The notes beneath the pieces were generated by a model. That model ran no database searches. It saw only the letters and a list, made by a program, of their open reading frames with translations, and was not told the origin of the DNA. This document shows, one piece after another, positions 7,219-16,682 of a stretch of DNA of 35,505 nt. The stretch is from assembly GCA_900539425.1 (NCBI GenBank), contig UQBX01000023.1:1-35505 (forward strand), given 5' to 3'. How positions within the stretch are numbered: position 1 is the first letter of the stretch; every line of letters begins with the position of its first letter. Position numbers and translations under genes: made by a program. The stretch comes from an uncultured Oscillospiraceae bacterium. GTDB taxonomy: Bacteria; Bacillota; Clostridia; Oscillospirales; Acutalibacteraceae.

Positions 7219-7253
7219 ATTGCGTACATAAAAATTGAATGGTGGTTTTATGT

Positions 7254-8024
7254 ATGCAGTTCAACAAGGTGGAAATATGCGGTATCAACACAAACGATAT
7301 TAAAGTACTTAAAGAAAGCGAAAAAATAGAATTACTGAAAAAAGCAAGAAAAGGAGATATGAAGGCAAGAGATGAACTCATAAAAGGCAATCTGAGGCTT
7401 GTGCTTTCGGTTATACAGCGTTTTCAGAACCGAGGCGAATCGATGGACGATTTATTTCAAGTGGGCGTTATAGGCCTTATAAAAGCGATAGACAACTTCA
7501 ATCTTGATTTACAGGTAAAATTTTCTACCTATGCAGTACCGATGTGCATAGGAGAGATACGCCGTTATTTAAGAGACGACTCCCCTATTCGCGTAAGCAG
7601 AAGCATGAAGGACACGGCATACAAAGCGATGCAGGTAAAAGAGGAACTGATAAACAAAAACAAGCAGGAGCCGTCAATAGAAGAAATTGCAAAAGCGCTT
7701 AACATGGAAAAAAGCGAAGTGGTGCTTGCGCTGGAAGCAATTGTAGACCCGATTTCACTGTATGAACCTGTTTACAATGACGGCGGAGATACGATATATG
7801 TGATGGATCAGGTGGGAGACAGCAACACAGACGGCGACTGGATAGACGAAATAATGATAAAGGACGAAATAAAGAACCTTGACCCGAGAGAAAAAAATAT
7901 ACTTTATCTTAGATTTATGCAGGGAAAAACACAGATGGAAGTTGCAAAAGAAGTCGGTATAAGCCAGGCACAGGTTAGCAGGCTTGAAAAGAATGCTTTA
8001 AGACGAATAAAGGATCACAAGTAA
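7254..8024 (+). CDS. sigG: Forespore RNA polymerase sigma factor SigG
   Basis: A 256-residue sigma-70 family protein closely resembling SigG. The N-terminus has the SigG hallmark NKVEICGINT. Region 2 (GNLRLVLSVIQRFQNRGESMDDLFQVGVIGLIKAIDNF, then VKFSTYAVPMCIGEIRRYLRDD) is followed by region 3 and the region 4 helix-turn-helix (GKTQMEVAKEVGISQAQVSRLEK). SigG directs late forespore genes for spore DNA protection and germination. The start ATG 7254 has GGTGG eight bases upstream; ATG 7239 in frame is less well supported and would lengthen the protein beyond the family. It stands alone after a terminator, behind a sigma-F-like promoter. Confidence 0.95.
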   Translation: MQFNKVEICGINTNDIKVLKESEKIELLKKARKGDMKARDELIKGNLRLVLSVIQRFQNRGESMDDLFQVGVIGLIKAIDNFNLDLQVKFSTYAVPMCIGEIRRYLRDDSPIRVSRSMKDTAYKAMQVKEELINKNKQEPSIEEIAKALNMEKSEVVLALEAIVDPISLYEPVYNDGGDTIYVMDQVGDSNTDGDWIDEIMIKDEIKNLDPREKNILYLRFMQGKTQMEVAKEVGISQAQVSRLEKNALRRIKDHK

Positions 8025-8067
8025 CAAAGTTAATACTTCTAAATCAATTCGAAACAGCCGATAAGAA

Positions 8068-8089
8068 AAAGCCATCTGAACGCGGCTTT
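8068..8089. terminator. Weak bidirectional terminator between sigG and uvrA
   Basis: AAAGCC (8068-8073) pairs with GGCTTT (8084-8089) between two convergent genes, with A/T flanks. The stem is short. Confidence 0.45.
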
Positions 8090-8092
8090 AAT

Positions 8093-10927
8093 TTATGATT
8101 TTGCTTTTTTGAGAATCGGGGCAAGATACTGACCTGTATAGGATTTTTTGCACTTGGCAACTTCTTCGGGAGTACCTGTTGCCACTATCTTTCCTCCGCC
8201 TTTTCCTCCCTCGGGACCGAGGTCGATAAGATAATCGGCAGTTTTAATAACATCAAGATTATGCTCAATTACAAGGACGGTATTGCCGCTGTCTACAAGA
8301 GCATTAAGCACTTCGATAAGCTTATGAACGTCTGCGGTATGAAGACCCGTTGTAGGCTCATCAAGAATATATATCGTTTTACCGGTTGAGCGTTTCATAA
8401 GTTCGGTTGCAAGTTTTACTCTCTGCGCTTCACCGCCTGAAAGAGTTGTTGCAGGCTGGCCAATCTTGATATATCCGAGACCTACATCTGAAAGGGTTTT
8501 CAGTTTTCTGTAAATCTTGGGCTGCTGTTTAAAGAATTCAAGTCCCTCGTCAACAGTCATTTCAAGAACCTCAAAAATGTTTTTGCCCTTGAATTTGACC
8601 TCGAGTGTTTCGTGGTTATACTTATGACCGGAGCAGACTTCGCACGGTACGTAGACATCTGCAAGGAAGTGCATTTCTATTTTAACGATACCGTCGCCCT
8701 GGCAGGCTTCACATCTGCCGCCCTTTACATTGAATGAAAATCTGTTTGCCTTATATCCTCGCATTTTTGCATCGGGAGTTGAAGCAAAAAGTTCTCTTAT
8801 ATCATTGAAAACACCTGTATATGTCGCAGGGTTTGAACGCGGAGTACGCCCTATAGGCGACTGGTCAATATCTATAACCTTATCCAGATATTCAGCGCCC
8901 TTTATTTTTTCAAACTTACCGGGACGTTTTTTTGCGTTATTCAGCTCATTGGCAAGATATTTATAAAGTATCTCGTTTACAAGGCTGGATTTACCCGAGC
9001 CTGAAACACCTGTTACCGCAACAAATTTGCCGAGAGGAATTTCAACGTCTATCTTTTTAAGATTATTTTCAGCCGCGCCGAAAACCGTAAGCTTATGCCC
9101 GTTTCCGTTTCTTCTTTTGTCCGGAACAGGTATGGACTTTTTACCTGAGAGATACTGACCTGTTATTGATTTTTCACAAGCAATAATATCGTCAACGGTG
9201 CCTGCTGCTATTAGTTCGCCGCCGTGTATTCCTGCTCCCGGGCCAATATCAACAATATAATCTGCTGCACGCATGGTATCTTCATCATGCTCAACTACTA
9301 TAAGTGTATTGCCGATATCACGCAGATGGCGAAGTGTATTAAGGAGTTTATCATTATCACGCTGATGCAGACCTATTGACGGCTCGTCAAGAATATAAAG
9401 AACACCCATAAGTGATGAGCCTATTTGAGTTGCAAGGCGTATTCTCTGTGCTTCTCCGCCTGAAAGCGTAGCCGCCTCACGTGCCAGTGAAAGATAATCA
9501 AGACCTACAGAATTGAGGAATGTAAGTCTTTCCCTGATTTCTCTTATAATCAGATTACCGATCAGCTGTTCTTTTTCGGTGAGTTCAAGGCTGTTTATGA
9601 AATCAAGTTCTTCAGATATTGACATACAGCAGAACTCATAAATATTTTTTCCGCCTACTGTTACGGAAAGGCTTATAGGAGACAGACGCGCACCCTTACA
9701 ATCAGGACAGCGTGATGATACCATAACCGTTTCTATCTCTGCTCTTGCCCACTCTGAAGACGATTCTTCATAACGCCTTTTAAGGTTATTGATAACGCCC
9801 TCAAAATCATTGGTATACGTTCCCGAGCCGTAGGCGGTTACACGCTTCATTTTTATCTTTTTGCCGTTTGTGCCGTATAGTATTGCTCTAACGCCGTCTT
9901 TTGGCAGCATTTCAACAGGCATATCAAGAGAAAAGCCGTACTCTTTGGCAATAGCCTCAAAATACATTTTGGCAATTGAAGAGCCGTCTGCAACATTCCA
10001 GCCGCTTGCTTTTATAGCACCCTGGTTTATTGAAAGCTTTTTATTGGGAACAACAAGATTCTCGTCTATTTCCATAAAAGTGCCGAGACCCGAACAGCGT
10101 TTGCAGGCTCCGTAAGGATTGTTAAACGAGAACATACGTGGGCTCATTTCCTCAATTGAAACGCCGTGCTCCGGGCAGGCATAATCAAGTGAAAAAAGTT
10201 CATCGCCCTTATCAAGAATATTGCAGATAACGATACCTTTTGAAAGGCGTGTTGCAGTCTCAATACTGTCCGTAAGCCTGCTCCTGATGGACTCATTTAC
10301 AACAAGACGGTCAACGACGACCTCAATATTATGCTTTTTGTATTTATCAAGCTTTATTTCTTCAAAAAGGTCATAGATACTGCCGTCTATGCGCACTCTT
10401 GAATAACCTGACTTGCGGGCGTCCTCAAGCTCCTTGGTATACTCACCTTTTCTGCCGCGGACTATCGGCGCCATTATCTGAATACGTGTACCCTCATCGT
10501 AAGACAATATCTTATCAACTATCTGGTCAACCGTCTGCTGTGTAATCTCCCTACCGCAGACGGGGCAGTGCGGTATGCCTATTCGGGCATAAAGCAGCCT
10601 GAGGTAATCGTAGATTTCAGTTACAGTACCAACCGTTGAACGCGGGTTTTTAGAAGTGGTTTTCTGATCAATGGAAATTGCGGGACTTAGGCCCTCAATA
10701 TAATCCACATCGGGTTTTTCCATCTGGCCGAGGAACTGACGGGCGTAAGAAGAAAGGCTCTCCACATATCTGCGCTGACCCTCTGCGTAAATGGTATCAA
10801 AGGCAAGGCTTGATTTTCCCGAGCCTGAAAGTCCTGTGAAAACAACAAGACTGTCACGCGGTATCTCTACATCTATATTTTTTAAATTATGCTCTCTTGC
10901 ACCTTTTACAATAATGTTTTTATTCAT
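8093..10927 (-). CDS. uvrA: Excinuclease ABC subunit A
   Basis: A 944-residue UvrA, full family length. Two ABC ATPase modules are visible: GLSGSGKSS near residue 35 and GVSGSGKSS near 640, each with its LSGGEAQR signature and ILDEP Walker B. Cysteine pairs of the zinc modules are present, including CPVC, CPDC, CEAC and CEVC. UvrA dimers find DNA damage and load UvrB in nucleotide excision repair. The start is ATG 10927, with AAAGGTG six bases upstream; GTG 10936 lies upstream in frame. It follows uvrB by 25 bases, as an operon. Confidence 0.97.
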   Translation of the reverse strand: MNKNIIVKGAREHNLKNIDVEIPRDSLVVFTGLSGSGKSSLAFDTIYAEGQRRYVESLSSYARQFLGQMEKPDVDYIEGLSPAISIDQKTTSKNPRSTVGTVTEIYDYLRLLYARIGIPHCPVCGREITQQTVDQIVDKILSYDEGTRIQIMAPIVRGRKGEYTKELEDARKSGYSRVRIDGSIYDLFEEIKLDKYKKHNIEVVVDRLVVNESIRSRLTDSIETATRLSKGIVICNILDKGDELFSLDYACPEHGVSIEEMSPRMFSFNNPYGACKRCSGLGTFMEIDENLVVPNKKLSINQGAIKASGWNVADGSSIAKMYFEAIAKEYGFSLDMPVEMLPKDGVRAILYGTNGKKIKMKRVTAYGSGTYTNDFEGVINNLKRRYEESSSEWARAEIETVMVSSRCPDCKGARLSPISLSVTVGGKNIYEFCCMSISEELDFINSLELTEKEQLIGNLIIREIRERLTFLNSVGLDYLSLAREAATLSGGEAQRIRLATQIGSSLMGVLYILDEPSIGLHQRDNDKLLNTLRHLRDIGNTLIVVEHDEDTMRAADYIVDIGPGAGIHGGELIAAGTVDDIIACEKSITGQYLSGKKSIPVPDKRRNGNGHKLTVFGAAENNLKKIDVEIPLGKFVAVTGVSGSGKSSLVNEILYKYLANELNNAKKRPGKFEKIKGAEYLDKVIDIDQSPIGRTPRSNPATYTGVFNDIRELFASTPDAKMRGYKANRFSFNVKGGRCEACQGDGIVKIEMHFLADVYVPCEVCSGHKYNHETLEVKFKGKNIFEVLEMTVDEGLEFFKQQPKIYRKLKTLSDVGLGYIKIGQPATTLSGGEAQRVKLATELMKRSTGKTIYILDEPTTGLHTADVHKLIEVLNALVDSGNTVLVIEHNLDVIKTADYLIDLGPEGGKGGGKIVATGTPEEVAKCKKSYTGQYLAPILKKAKS

Positions 10928-10952
10928 AAAAATCACCTTTTATGTTTAATAA

Positions 10953-12911
10953 TCACTGATTTTTAAGTTCGTTTATTTTATCTCTCAGGTAAGCGGCGTG
11001 CTCAAATTCAAGAAGCTTTGCCGCCTCTTTCATCTCCGCAGTAAGCTGCTGAATAAGAACATCACGCTCACGTTTTGACATACGCTTTTTGCTTTTGCCC
11101 TCAACTTTTTCTTTTGAAGTGATCTCAAGCACGTCTCTAACGCTTTTTTTGATTGTTTTAGGCGTTATACCGTGTTCCTCATTATACTTCTGCTGAATAG
11201 CGCGGCGGCGTGCGGTTTCGGAAATAGCACGCTCCATTGACGGGGTAACGCTGTCTGCGTACATGATTACTTCGCCGTTTGCGTTTCTTGCCGCACGGCC
11301 GATAGTCTGAACGAGTGAAGTTTCCGAACGCAGGAAGCCCTCTTTATCTGCATCGAGTATAGCAACGAGAGATACCTCGGGTATATCAAGTCCCTCACGC
11401 AGAAGGTTGATACCGACAAGAACATCAAATTCTCCCAATCTAAGATCCCTGATTATCTCCATACGCTCGATAGTGTCAACATCGTGATGCATATAGCGTA
11501 CTTTTATACCGAAGCCCTCAAGGTAAGAAGTAAGATCCTCAGCCATTGCTTTTGTAAGCGTTGTAACCAAAACACGTTCTTTTCTTTCGGTTCTTATATT
11601 AATCTCAGAAACCAAATCATCCATCTGATCATCCGTAGGCTTTACCGTAATAACAGGATCAAGCAGACCGGTGGGACGGATAATCTGCTCAACTATCTGA
11701 GTAGAATGCTCCTTTTCAAAATCGCCCGGTGTTGCCGATGTGAAGATAACCTGATTTACTTTGCCGTAGAACTCATCAAATTGCAAAGGGCGGTTGTCAA
11801 AAGCAGACGGCAGACGAAAGCCGTATTCAATAAGGCTTGCTTTTCTGCTGTGGTCACCGCCGTACATTCCTCTGACCTGCGGAAGCATTACATGGCTCTC
11901 GTCACAGAACAAAAGAAAATCATCGGGAAAATAATCAAGGAGTGTGAACGGGGCTTCTCCGGGTTTTCTGCCGCTCATTACGGCAGAATAGTTTTCAATG
12001 CCCTTGCAAAAGCCCGTTTCCTCAAGCATTTCAATATCGTTCATAGTGCGTTCTTTTATTCTCTGAGCCTCTATGAGTTTGCCCTTTTCCTCAAAGTATT
12101 TTACGCGCTCGGTCATTTCATCATAAATTTTGCTGAGCGCGATTTTCATTTTTTCAGCACCAACAACATAATGTGACGCGGGATATATACATGCGTGGGC
12201 GAGTATGCCTTCAACTTTGCCTGTAAGCGGGTTTATTTCGGCAATTCTGTCTATCTCGTCACCGAAAAATTCAACTCGTATAGCGTTTCCTGAAGAGCCT
12301 GCGGGGAAAATTTCAACAGTATCCCCTCTTACCCTGAATTTATTGCGCACAAAATTTATATCATTTCTTTCATACTGAATAGAAACGAGCTTTGAAATAA
12401 GTGCGTCTCTTGAATACTGCGCTCCGTTTCTGAGAGAGATTACCATATTACGGTAATCAATCGGGTCGCCGATAGAATAGATGCAGGAAACAGACGCAAC
12501 TATAATGACATCCCGCCTTTCGGAAAGAGCGGCTGTTGCGCTGTGGCGCAGCTTGTCTATCTCCTCATTTACGGCGCTGTCTTTCTCTATATAAGTATCT
12601 GTTGTGGGTACGTAAGCCTCCGGCTGATAGTAATCGTAATAGGAAACAAAATACTCCACGGCATTTTCGGGAAAAAATTCCTTGAACTCAGAGCAAAGCT
12701 GTGCGGCAAGTGTTTTATTATGGGCAAGCACAAGTGTTGGGCGATTGACTTTTTCAATTATATTAGCCATTGTAAAAGTCTTGCCGGAGCCTGTTACACC
12801 CATAAGGGTCTGCTCTTTATCCCCCCTGAGAACGCCTTTTACAAGCGCATCTATAGCCTGAGGCTGATCTCCTGTGGGCTTATATTCACTTACAAGTTTA
12901 AATCTATCCAT
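10953..12911 (-). CDS. uvrB: Excinuclease ABC subunit B
   Basis: A 652-residue UvrB. Walker A GVTGSGKT is near residue 40, the damage-probing beta-hairpin follows (YYDYYQPEAYVP, then IDKLRHSAT), with DESH, the helicase motifs (VGINLLREGLDIPEVSLV and QTIGRAARN), and a C-terminal UVR motif (LLEFEHAAYLRDKI) that binds UvrC. Start ATG 12911 follows AAAGGA. A longer in-frame extension to 12977 would overlap the promoter and is unlikely. No GAACnnnnGTTC LexA box was found upstream. Confidence 0.97.
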   Translation of the reverse strand: MDRFKLVSEYKPTGDQPQAIDALVKGVLRGDKEQTLMGVTGSGKTFTMANIIEKVNRPTLVLAHNKTLAAQLCSEFKEFFPENAVEYFVSYYDYYQPEAYVPTTDTYIEKDSAVNEEIDKLRHSATAALSERRDVIIVASVSCIYSIGDPIDYRNMVISLRNGAQYSRDALISKLVSIQYERNDINFVRNKFRVRGDTVEIFPAGSSGNAIRVEFFGDEIDRIAEINPLTGKVEGILAHACIYPASHYVVGAEKMKIALSKIYDEMTERVKYFEEKGKLIEAQRIKERTMNDIEMLEETGFCKGIENYSAVMSGRKPGEAPFTLLDYFPDDFLLFCDESHVMLPQVRGMYGGDHSRKASLIEYGFRLPSAFDNRPLQFDEFYGKVNQVIFTSATPGDFEKEHSTQIVEQIIRPTGLLDPVITVKPTDDQMDDLVSEINIRTERKERVLVTTLTKAMAEDLTSYLEGFGIKVRYMHHDVDTIERMEIIRDLRLGEFDVLVGINLLREGLDIPEVSLVAILDADKEGFLRSETSLVQTIGRAARNANGEVIMYADSVTPSMERAISETARRRAIQQKYNEEHGITPKTIKKSVRDVLEITSKEKVEGKSKKRMSKRERDVLIQQLTAEMKEAAKLLEFEHAAYLRDKINELKNQ

Positions 12912-12945
12912 AAAAATTTTTCCTTTTCTGCGCACATTCGGAGTT

Positions 12946-12954
12946 ATTATATCA
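12946..12954 (-). promoter_or_regulatory. Extended -10 promoter of uvrBA
   Basis: TGATATAAT on the minus strand, about 35 bases before the uvrB start. The -35 position (TGGAGT) is poor. Confidence 0.5.
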
Positions 12955-13095
12955 TAAAAGATAGAATTACTCCACACTTTTATGCAAAGTAATTACATAA
13001 AAATAAAGGAATAAAAAACGGCAAATCTATGCAGATTTTATAAGAAACAGATGAAATAATTTTAAAAGCACATTTCAGTTTAACTTTTTATATTA

Positions 13096-13124
13096 TTTAC
13101 TTTTCGATAAAGATAATATATAAT
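13096..13124 (+). promoter_or_regulatory. Promoter placed for leaderless transcription of the RluA gene
   Basis: TTTACT (13096-13101), 17 bases, TATAAT (13119-13124). The next ATG begins at 13135, so transcription would start within about four bases of the start codon. Confidence 0.55.
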
Positions 13125-13134
13125 TAATTACGTT

Positions 13135-14073
13135 ATGAAATCTTTTACCGTAAACAGAAATGACAGCGGGCAGAGACTGGACAGAGTACTGCTTAAAATG
13201 TTTCCGTCCCTCCCCCGCTCGCTAATGTACAAGGAAATACGCAAAAAGAACATCAAGATAAACAAAAAAAGATGTGACGCGGCGTACACACTGTGCGAAG
13301 GCGATATTGTTGAGCTGTACCTCAAGGATGATGTTCTGCAGGAAAAAAAGACATATTATGATTTCATGCGGGCTCCTAAAGAACTTGATATTGTATATGA
13401 GGACAAAAATTTAATTCTCATCAACAAAAAAGCCGGCATTCTTTGCCACCCAGACGGCAGTGAATATGTAAATACTCTTATATCATCCGTTAAAAGGCGG
13501 CTATACGAAAACGGCGAATGGAATCCGAAGGATGAATCCTTCACTCCCGCTCTTGCCAACAGGCTTGACAGAAATACCAGCGGAATAATAATAGCCGCAA
13601 AAAATGCCGCCGCGCTGAAAGAGCTTAACGCCGCAATAAAAAACCGAAATATAGAAAAACATTATCTTGCAGCCGTACACGGTGAATTTAAAATCAAAAG
13701 CGCAACATTAGAAGCGTACATAACTAAAGACGAAAAGAAAAACACCGTTTCGGTTTATGACCGTGATACCGGCAACGTAAAAAAGATAATAACAAAATAC
13801 ACCGTGTTAGACAGTTACTCGGAAAAATCGCTTATTGATATTGATCTTGTAACAGGCAGAACGCATCAGATAAGAGCTCACATGGCACACATAGGGCATC
13901 CGCTTATTGACGACGGAAAATACGGCAGAGAAGCAGGCCGTTTTCGCCAGGCTCTATGCAGTTACAAACTTATATTTAAAAGCGGATTTAATTTGCTGAG
14001 TTATCTTGAGGGAAGAGAATTTACTCTTGATGACTGTGAAATATATAAAAAATTCAAGGAGAGAAAATACTGA
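13135..14073 (+). CDS. RluA-family pseudouridine synthase
   Basis: A 312-residue RNA-modifying enzyme. The N-terminal S4-like domain (about 10-65, QRLDRVLLKMFPSLPRS) is followed by the catalytic domain with ANRLDRNTSGI, where D145 is the conserved catalytic Asp, and by the C-terminal motif TGRTHQIRAHMAHIGHPLIDD. It isomerises uridine to pseudouridine in 23S rRNA or tRNA; the target (RluC/RluD-like) cannot be told. There is no ribosome site before ATG 13135 and the promoter -10 ends ten bases earlier, suggesting a leaderless message. The stop overlaps the next start by one base. Confidence 0.92.
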   Translation: MKSFTVNRNDSGQRLDRVLLKMFPSLPRSLMYKEIRKKNIKINKKRCDAAYTLCEGDIVELYLKDDVLQEKKTYYDFMRAPKELDIVYEDKNLILINKKAGILCHPDGSEYVNTLISSVKRRLYENGEWNPKDESFTPALANRLDRNTSGIIIAAKNAAALKELNAAIKNRNIEKHYLAAVHGEFKIKSATLEAYITKDEKKNTVSVYDRDTGNVKKIITKYTVLDSYSEKSLIDIDLVTGRTHQIRAHMAHIGHPLIDDGKYGREAGRFRQALCSYKLIFKSGFNLLSYLEGREFTLDDCEIYKKFKERKY

Positions 14074-14642
14074 TGAAAGATAAAAAGATAAACATCATAT
14101 CGCCCGCAGTTGCAATAATTGTTGCCATACTTGACCTGGCGGTTCTCGGATACGGAATTTTTGCGGCAGTAAAGCTTGTTGAGCAATTCAGTTCACTGAG
14201 CATAATTTTTGCCGTAATTGAGGTATTTGCTTTGGTAATAGCCGTTCTTGTATCAAAAGAAGTGCTTTCAAACGGAGTTATTTTCAGAGATGATGAAGCG
14301 GAATTTACCGGAGTTGATGACAACAACATAATCACTTATGAAGATGTGCGTGAAATCGAAGCATACAAAGACACAGCCGCAAGTCTTACAAAAAATTTTG
14401 ACATGAGGCATGCTCTTATCATGTTTACAATGAAAGACAAAAAGGTAAACACTATAGACTTGGGACTGATGCCAAACAGCACTATTAATAAAATACTTGA
14501 CGAGTTCAGAGAAAGAACCAACGCTGAAAGCATCAATTTCAACCAGGTAAAAAAAGCCGATATATTTGTCAGAAGAAAAAAAGATGACGGCAACGAAGCC
14601 ACGGAAGTGGAAAAAGAAGAGAACAGCGAAATAAAAGACTGA
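14073..14642 (+). CDS. Membrane protein of unknown function with cytoplasmic C-terminal domain
   Basis: A 189-residue protein. Two transmembrane helices (about 9-34 and 43-65) are followed by a soluble region of mixed beta/alpha composition (VIFRDDEAEFTGVDDNNIITYEDVREIEAY), reminiscent of bacterial PH-like domains but not securely assigned. The end is strongly charged, with a Glu/Lys-rich tail. It overlaps the pseudouridine synthase stop (TGATG), so it is cotranslated. I do not recognise the family. Confidence 0.7.
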   Translation: MKDKKINIISPAVAIIVAILDLAVLGYGIFAAVKLVEQFSSLSIIFAVIEVFALVIAVLVSKEVLSNGVIFRDDEAEFTGVDDNNIITYEDVREIEAYKDTAASLTKNFDMRHALIMFTMKDKKVNTIDLGLMPNSTINKILDEFRERTNAESINFNQVKKADIFVRRKKDDGNEATEVEKEENSEIKD

Positions 14643-14655
14643 GTGAATCAAAAAA

Positions 14656-14682
14656 GCATCCGCATAACGCGGATACTTTTTT
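14656..14682. terminator. Bidirectional terminator between convergent genes
   Basis: GCATCCGC pairs with GCGGATAC around ATAAC (one mismatch), flanked by AAAAAA and TTTTTT. It serves the plus-strand membrane protein gene and the minus-strand lipoprotein operon. Confidence 0.8.
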
Positions 14683-14687
14683 ATGTG

Positions 14688-15164
14688 TTATTCAAATTCA
14701 AAAGTCAGCTGAGCGTCTTTAAACTCAAGAGAAACAGGATAAAAATCGCTGTCTGTTTCAAGGGTAAAGCCGCCCAAAGAAGTCTCACCCTGAACGAGAA
14801 AACCGTTTTTGACAGTGCTTATCTCTGTTTCCGGCATTTCATTTGCACACTCAAAAGCCTCATAAAGAGCAACGGCAGGATTCGAAGAATCAAAGTTACT
14901 GTTTATCTGAGAAAGGCTTATATCGTCATAAGTAATGCCGACTGTTTTACCGTCATAAGTAATTACAAGACCAGCCGCAGAGGTGGACTGAGCGGAAACC
15001 GTAATACTTTTTCCGTTGTAGACCACTGTGCAGTCATATTTAAAATTCCTGAAAGTAACACTTGCGTTTGCGGAAAAGCTTTTCAAAGTTTTCACGCTCT
15101 GCTGTGAAGCACATCCGCACAGCAGAAAAGCAAGCGTAACAACCATGACAAGAATTTTTTTCAA
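14688..15164 (-). CDS. Small secreted lipoprotein of unknown function
   Basis: A 158-residue protein with a lipoprotein signal peptide: MKK start, hydrophobic core and lipobox LCGC with Cys18. The mature part is beta-rich, with a Tyr/Val pattern (FRNFKYDCTVVYNGKSITVSA) suggesting a LolA/outer-surface-type beta fold, but no family is assigned with confidence. It lies 12 bases after nnr, the last gene of the lacZ-acpS-nnr operon, and ends at the terminator. Confidence 0.72.
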   Translation of the reverse strand: MKKILVMVVTLAFLLCGCASQQSVKTLKSFSANASVTFRNFKYDCTVVYNGKSITVSAQSTSAAGLVITYDGKTVGITYDDISLSQINSNFDSSNPAVALYEAFECANEMPETEISTVKNGFLVQGETSLGGFTLETDSDFYPVSLEFKDAQLTFEFE

Positions 15165-15176
15165 GCAATCATTCCG

Positions 15177-16682
15177 TTATTCAAATTCACCTATGAGCGC
15201 TCCGCAAAGTTCAAGCATATCTTCAACAGTCATCCCGCGGGTACTGATCTCATCAGCAGTAATATCCCCGCACATACCGTGAATATAGACAGCACATTTT
15301 GCGGCTGAATAGCAATCCATTCCCTGAGCAATAAACGAGCCAATCATACCCGTAAGCATATCGCCTGTGCCGCCCATTGCCATTCCGGGATTACCGGTAG
15401 TATTTACAAACACGGATAAACCGTTTGTTACAACTGTATTCGCTCCTTTAAGGACAAGAACACAGGAGTTTTCGGCAGCGAAATTTCTGGCGAGCTCTAT
15501 TCTGTTTGACTCAACTTCCGCAACGCTTGAATCAACAAGCCTTGCCATTTCACCGGGATGCGGAGTAAGTACCAGCGGGGCATGCGCGCCCTTTAATACA
15601 TCTATATTCGCAAGAACGCTGTTTATTCCGTCTGCATCAAGAACAACGGGAACTTCGCTTTCACGGATGACCTGATTGACAATTACCTGGGTATCATCAT
15701 TTTTGCCTATGCCGCAGCCCATAGCAATGCAGTCTGCCCATTCAAGCTCGGCGCTTATTTTATTAAGCGCACCCATTGAAAGAGTTTTGTCTTCGTTTTC
15801 ACTCATGGGAGCAAAAATCGGCTGAATAAGGTGGGAAGTCATAACGGGATAGATAGATTTAGGAAAAGCGCATTTCAAAAGCCCTACGCCTGTTTTCAGC
15901 GCGGCTTTTGCGCATATAACAGCGGCACCCGGCATAAGATAGCTGCCGCAGATATTTAAAAGGTGCCCGTTCTGCCCCTTATTTGAATTCTTATTTCTTT
16001 TATGAAAACAGCTTTTAACAAACTGTTTAGTTATGGTCATCGGACATTCAAAATCATAACAGTCATCAGGAATTCCGATATTAACAACAACTGTTTTTCC
16101 GCAGTAATTATTTGCGGGCGGAAGAACATGGCAGTATTTGAGTGTTGAAATAGCAATAGTAAGATCTGCCTTGACCGCTTTAAATACAGTACCCTCCGAG
16201 GCGTTTGTGCCGCTCGGTGTATCAACGGACACAACCGCGGCTCCTGAATTATTAACAGCATCAAACACCTTTGAAAACGGCTCTCTTGGCTCTCCGTGAA
16301 AGCCTATACCGAAAATACAGTCAACTATAAGCACATCGCTGAGATCCGCCTCTTCAAACGGAACTGCGCTGACACCTGCTTTTTCAGCTTCTTCAAGATA
16401 CATTACAGGCTCAGGCAGACGTGGGAATTTATCAGCGATAACGATTTCAGGCTCAGCGCCGTACTGCTTTAATTTTTCTGCAATAACAAAACCGTCGCCC
16501 GCGTTTTTACCGTTTCCGCATACTACGGAAACTTTTTTTGCGCGTATTTCCTCACCGAAATACTCAATGATTTTATCAAAGCATTTTTTGCCCGCCCTTT
16601 TCATAAGCTGAGCTTCAGTAAAATACCTTTCAAAAGCATTGCTTTCCGCTCTTTTTATCTGTTCTGCTGTTAAAATTCTCAT
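15177..16682 (-). CDS. nnr: Bifunctional NAD(P)H-hydrate epimerase/dehydratase
   Basis: A 501-residue two-domain metabolite-repair enzyme. The N-terminal YjeF_N epimerase (about 1-215, CGNGKNAGDG at 55-64) interconverts R- and S-NAD(P)HX. The C-terminal ribokinase-like dehydratase (about 225-495) has TPHPGEM and the catalytic GGTGDMLTGM loop, and restores NAD(P)H at the expense of ADP or ATP. Start ATG 16682 overlaps the acpS stop as ATGA and has GGGAG upstream; the in-frame ATG at 16694 is less likely. The acpS-nnr neighbourhood is common in Firmicutes. Confidence 0.95.
   Translation of the reverse strand: MRILTAEQIKRAESNAFERYFTEAQLMKRAGKKCFDKIIEYFGEEIRAKKVSVVCGNGKNAGDGFVIAEKLKQYGAEPEIVIADKFPRLPEPVMYLEEAEKAGVSAVPFEEADLSDVLIVDCIFGIGFHGEPREPFSKVFDAVNNSGAAVVSVDTPSGTNASEGTVFKAVKADLTIAISTLKYCHVLPPANNYCGKTVVVNIGIPDDCYDFECPMTITKQFVKSCFHKRNKNSNKGQNGHLLNICGSYLMPGAAVICAKAALKTGVGLLKCAFPKSIYPVMTSHLIQPIFAPMSENEDKTLSMGALNKISAELEWADCIAMGCGIGKNDDTQVIVNQVIRESEVPVVLDADGINSVLANIDVLKGAHAPLVLTPHPGEMARLVDSSVAEVESNRIELARNFAAENSCVLVLKGANTVVTNGLSVFVNTTGNPGMAMGGTGDMLTGMIGSFIAQGMDCYSAAKCAVYIHGMCGDITADEISTRGMTVEDMLELCGALIGEFE

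Noticed and set aside
11484..12176. Long open frame opposite uvrB (230 codons)
   Set aside because: Shadow of the strongly conserved uvrB gene; no ribosome site and composition of an antisense frame. Other long antisense frames (e.g. opposite lacZ, GH29 and proC) were rejected for the same reason.
12912..13134. LexA/SOS box upstream of uvrB
   Set aside because: No GAACnnnnGTTC-type palindrome was found.
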